From assembly GCA_958009055.1 (NCBI GenBank), contig OY253653.1, forward strand, positions 372,001 through 436,000: a DNA stretch of 64,000 nucleotides, written 5' to 3'. Of this stretch, positions 61,652 to 64,000 are shown piece after piece; within the stretch, counting starts at the first letter, position 1; the number at the start of each line of letters is the position of its first letter. The position numbers were made by a program, and so were the translations under genes. This stretch comes from Choricystis sp. odSpoLacu1 (Eukaryota; Chlorophyta; Trebouxiophyceae). Below the pieces are notes generated by a model. It did not search any database, was not told the origin of the DNA, and was given only the letters and a program-made list of their open reading frames with translations.

Positions 61652-64000
61652 ATGCGAAACTCCCGTCCCCTCGAAACTTCTTCCAACGCGTCCCGCGCGT
61701 CCCTGGGCACGGGCGGCAAGCCTGGCGCGTCGGACGCCCTCGACGAAAACGCGCCCCCCGCCCCCTCGGCCGCACCCCGGGCCGCGTCCTCGGGTCGCTC
61801 GGCGCCGCCGCCCGATCTGGCTGCTCTGCGCGGCCGGCTGGCGGGCATCAAAAAGATTGGAGACGGGGGTGGGGACGCGGGCGGCGCGGCCGCGAGCGGC
61901 GCGCGCGCGCATGCCGCCGCGTCCCTGCCCCCTCCCCTCGCCCTGCCCGCCTCTCCTCCTCCCGGCAGCCTGGCAGCTGCTGCTGCGTCCAGTGTGGGCG
62001 CGGCAGCGCTTCGGGCTCGGTGCGAAGCGGCTGTCGCGACAGGCGACGCGCGCGCGCTGGGCGCCGCGTTGGCCGCCGTGCTGGCTGCTGTCGCCTCGTT
62101 TGTGTCTTCGGCGCTGGCGAGTGAGCGTGAGGCGGACGCCCGCGTAGAAGCTGCCACCTTGGACGCGCGAGCCGACGCTCAAGCCGCGCGCGCGGCGGCC
62201 GCGCGCGCCGAGCGTGGCGCCGCGTCTGCGGCCGCCGCACACGCGGCCGCCACCGCCGCCGCGGGCGCCGAGCTGGAGGACGCGCGCGCAGAGGCCACCC
62301 GACTGGCTGCTGAACTCGCCCGCGCAGCAACGGAGCGGGATGCTGCGCGCGAAGAGGTGAAGACTGCGACCGCGCGCGCCGCGGCTGCCGTGGACGCCGA
62401 AAAAGCCGCCCGCAAGGAGGTCGCCCGCCTGGAAGCCATGGTGGATGGCGCCCGCGCCGATGCGGACGCTGCCGCGGGTGGCGTCAAGTCGGCGCGGGCT
62501 GCGGCAGAGGCTGCCTTGGCAGGTGACCTGCGCGCCGCGGCAGAGAGGGAAGCCGCGGCCATCGCCCGCGCCGACGTGGCGGACGCGGAGGCGGCGACCG
62601 CGAGGTCGGAGCTGGAGACGGTGCGTGACGCGCTGGTGGCGGCGCAGGCGGCGGAGCACAGAGCGCGGTCGGACAGAGCGTTGCTGGTGGCGCAGAGGGA
62701 CGCCGCGTCAGAGGGCGCGGTGGAGGCGCGTGCGCAGGCTGCAGCCACTGCTGACGATGCGGCGCGTGCTGTGGCCCGCGCGGAAGCGGCTGACGCGGCG
62801 GCCGACGCAGCGCGCGCCGCGGCCGCCGACGCCGACGCGGCTGCCGAAGCCGCGCGGGAAGCGGCCGCCGCCGCCCAAAAAGACGCCGCCGCCGCCCGCG
62901 CTCAAGCCACCGCCGCCACCGAGGCAGCCGAAGCTCGCAACGCGGCGGCTGTGGCCGCCACCACCGATGCGACCGCCGCGATCGAAGCGGCAGAGCAGCG
63001 TGCCGCCGCTGCCGAAGAAGCTGCCACCGCGGCCGCCGAAGAATTGGCCACCCTCAAAACGGTGCGGGGCGCCACCTCGGCTGACGTGGACGCCGCCCGC
63101 GCGGAGGCGGCGACCGCGCGGTCGGCCGCGGACGCCGCGCGCGCGCGCGCGCGGCGGAGGCTGCGGCCGACGCTGACGCGGCGCGCGCCGCCGAAACCAT
63201 CGCCACCGACCGCCTGGCCCGCCTGGAGGGTGAACTGGACGCCCTGCGCGACGCGGTGGGGGACGCTGTGAATGGGGACACGGATCAAGCGGCTGCCGTG
63301 CGGCGGCTGGTCGAGCGCGTCGGCGCTCTCGAAGCCGCTCTCGCCGAAGCCCACGCCGCCCGCCGCGCCGCCCACAACGCCCTGGTCGAACTGCGTGGCA
63401 ACATTCGCGTCTTCTGCAGGCTGAGGCCGGGCGCAGACTCGGTGCTGGCGCCCGGGGCGGATGGGACCTCGTTGACGTTGCGTGGCGCTGGCGCGGGCGG
63501 CAAGGACACTTCTTTCTCATTCGACAAGGTCTTCGGCCCCACCGCCTCCCAGGCCGCCGTCTTCACCGAGGTCTCGGAACTGGTGCAGTCCGCGGTGGAT
63601 GGGTACGCGGTGTGCGTGTTTTCGTACGGCCAGACGGGGGCCGGCAAAACGCACACGATGACCGGGGCGTCGGCCGACGCAGACGGCGCAGGCATCATTC
63701 CGAGGTCCATCGCCAAGATTCTGGAGGCGGCGCGGCGGGCGCGGGTGGCGGGGTGGGAGTTTGAGCTGGAGGCGTCGTTTGTGGAGGTGAGTGAGAGTTG
63801 GGGAGAGGGGCGGGAGGGGGGAGGTGCGTTTTCCCTTTCTTCGCTCACACCACCTCCCACCCCCCCCCAGGTCTACAACGAGTCCCTGCGCGACTTGCTG
63901 GCCCCCGACGCCCCCTCCGGCGGCGGCGCCATCACGGACGTCAACGCCATCCAGCACGACGCCGACGGCCACACCACGGTGACGGGGGCGGCGAGGGTGC
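61652..64000 (+). CDS. Kinesin-14 (C-terminal motor), partial, frame slip at a (GC)n tract
   Basis: Starts at 61652 and runs off the window; intron 63787-63870. About 590 residues of stalk precede the motor. Residues 150-520 are an extremely Ala-rich heptad coiled coil (AARAEAA-type repeats). The neck and motor start is VELRGNIRVFCRLRP, the hallmark of minus-end-directed kinesin-14, followed by FDKVFGPTASQAAVFTEVSE, FSYGQTGAGKTHTM (P-loop) and, after the intron, VYNESLRDLLAPDAP. The stalk frame would end at 63271. Coiled coil and motor are joined only if the frame shifts at the GC run 63136-63153; from there DRLARLEGELDALRDAV continues into the motor. The rest of the motor lies beyond 64000. 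Confidence 0.88.

Overview
The window is 64 kb of a very GC-rich, gene-dense eukaryotic nuclear genome. The gene content points to a photosynthetic alga of the green lineage: divinyl-chlorophyllide reductase, the inactive plastid Clp subunit ClpR3, the PDZ-TPR thylakoid protein MET1, plastid cytochrome c assembly protein Ccs1, a plastid-type APS reductase with a thioredoxin tail, a fibrillin, a lumenal pentapeptide protein and a stand-alone plastid 3-dehydroquinate synthase. Bacterial and organellar origins are excluded by spliceosomal introns (GTGAG/GTGCG donors, AG acceptors) and by NOP58, RRP4, Gemin2, coatomer, CAF1 and CK2. I cannot name the species; a compact prasinophyte-like alga would fit.

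Layout. 0-7.6 kb: RRP4 (RNA exosome), mL41 (mitoribosome), a small plastid membrane protein, RHD3/Sey1 (ER fusion GTPase) and NOP58 (box C/D snoRNP). 7.8-19.3 kb: ClpR3, a ubinuclein-like histone-chaperone subunit, an F-box/LRR protein and a very long MON2 homologue. 19.4-24.6 kb: an unknown protein, Gemin2, epsilon-COP and the ribosome-quality-control hydrolase VMS1/ANKZF1. 25.3-29.9 kb: a secreted GH5 mannanase with cysteine-rich modules, and an A/B-type cyclin. 30.7-35.8 kb: CAF1 deadenylase, CK2 alpha with an organelle-type leader, and an LRR-kinase. 35.9-44.3 kb: a nuclear tyrosine recombinase, an App1-like phosphatase, a DUF1499 protein, a small membrane protein, 3-dehydroquinate synthase and a DUF1995 protein. 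44.4-64 kb: SDHB, a PPR protein, DVR, a DCC-family protein, a GBP-like GTPase, MET1, a lumenal pentapeptide protein, a fibrillin, APS reductase, a membrane protein, Ccs1 and a C-terminal-motor kinesin that runs off the window.

Architecture. There are 36 genes, about one per 1.8 kb, with a strong alternation of strands. At least fifteen head-to-head pairs share a 110-315 bp spacer that must hold both promoters. Most introns are 80-450 bp and lie near the 5' end of the gene. They tend to start with GTGAG plus G/T- or G/A-rich sequence and end in C/A- or C/T-rich sequence, so the two ends are often complementary.

Integrity. Five genes change reading frame at low-complexity tracts. Four slips sit on (GC)n runs and all move the frame the same way (MON2, PPR twice, kinesin). 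Four more sit on C or G homopolymers (MON2 twice, App1-like, fibrillin). A sixth gene, the LRR-kinase, is broken inside a repeat, and NOP58 has an in-frame TAG before a lysine-rich tail. Indel errors in the assembly are the simplest reading for the low-complexity sites. The most unusual biology is the nuclear tyrosine recombinase, the CK2 alpha leader and the self-complementary introns.
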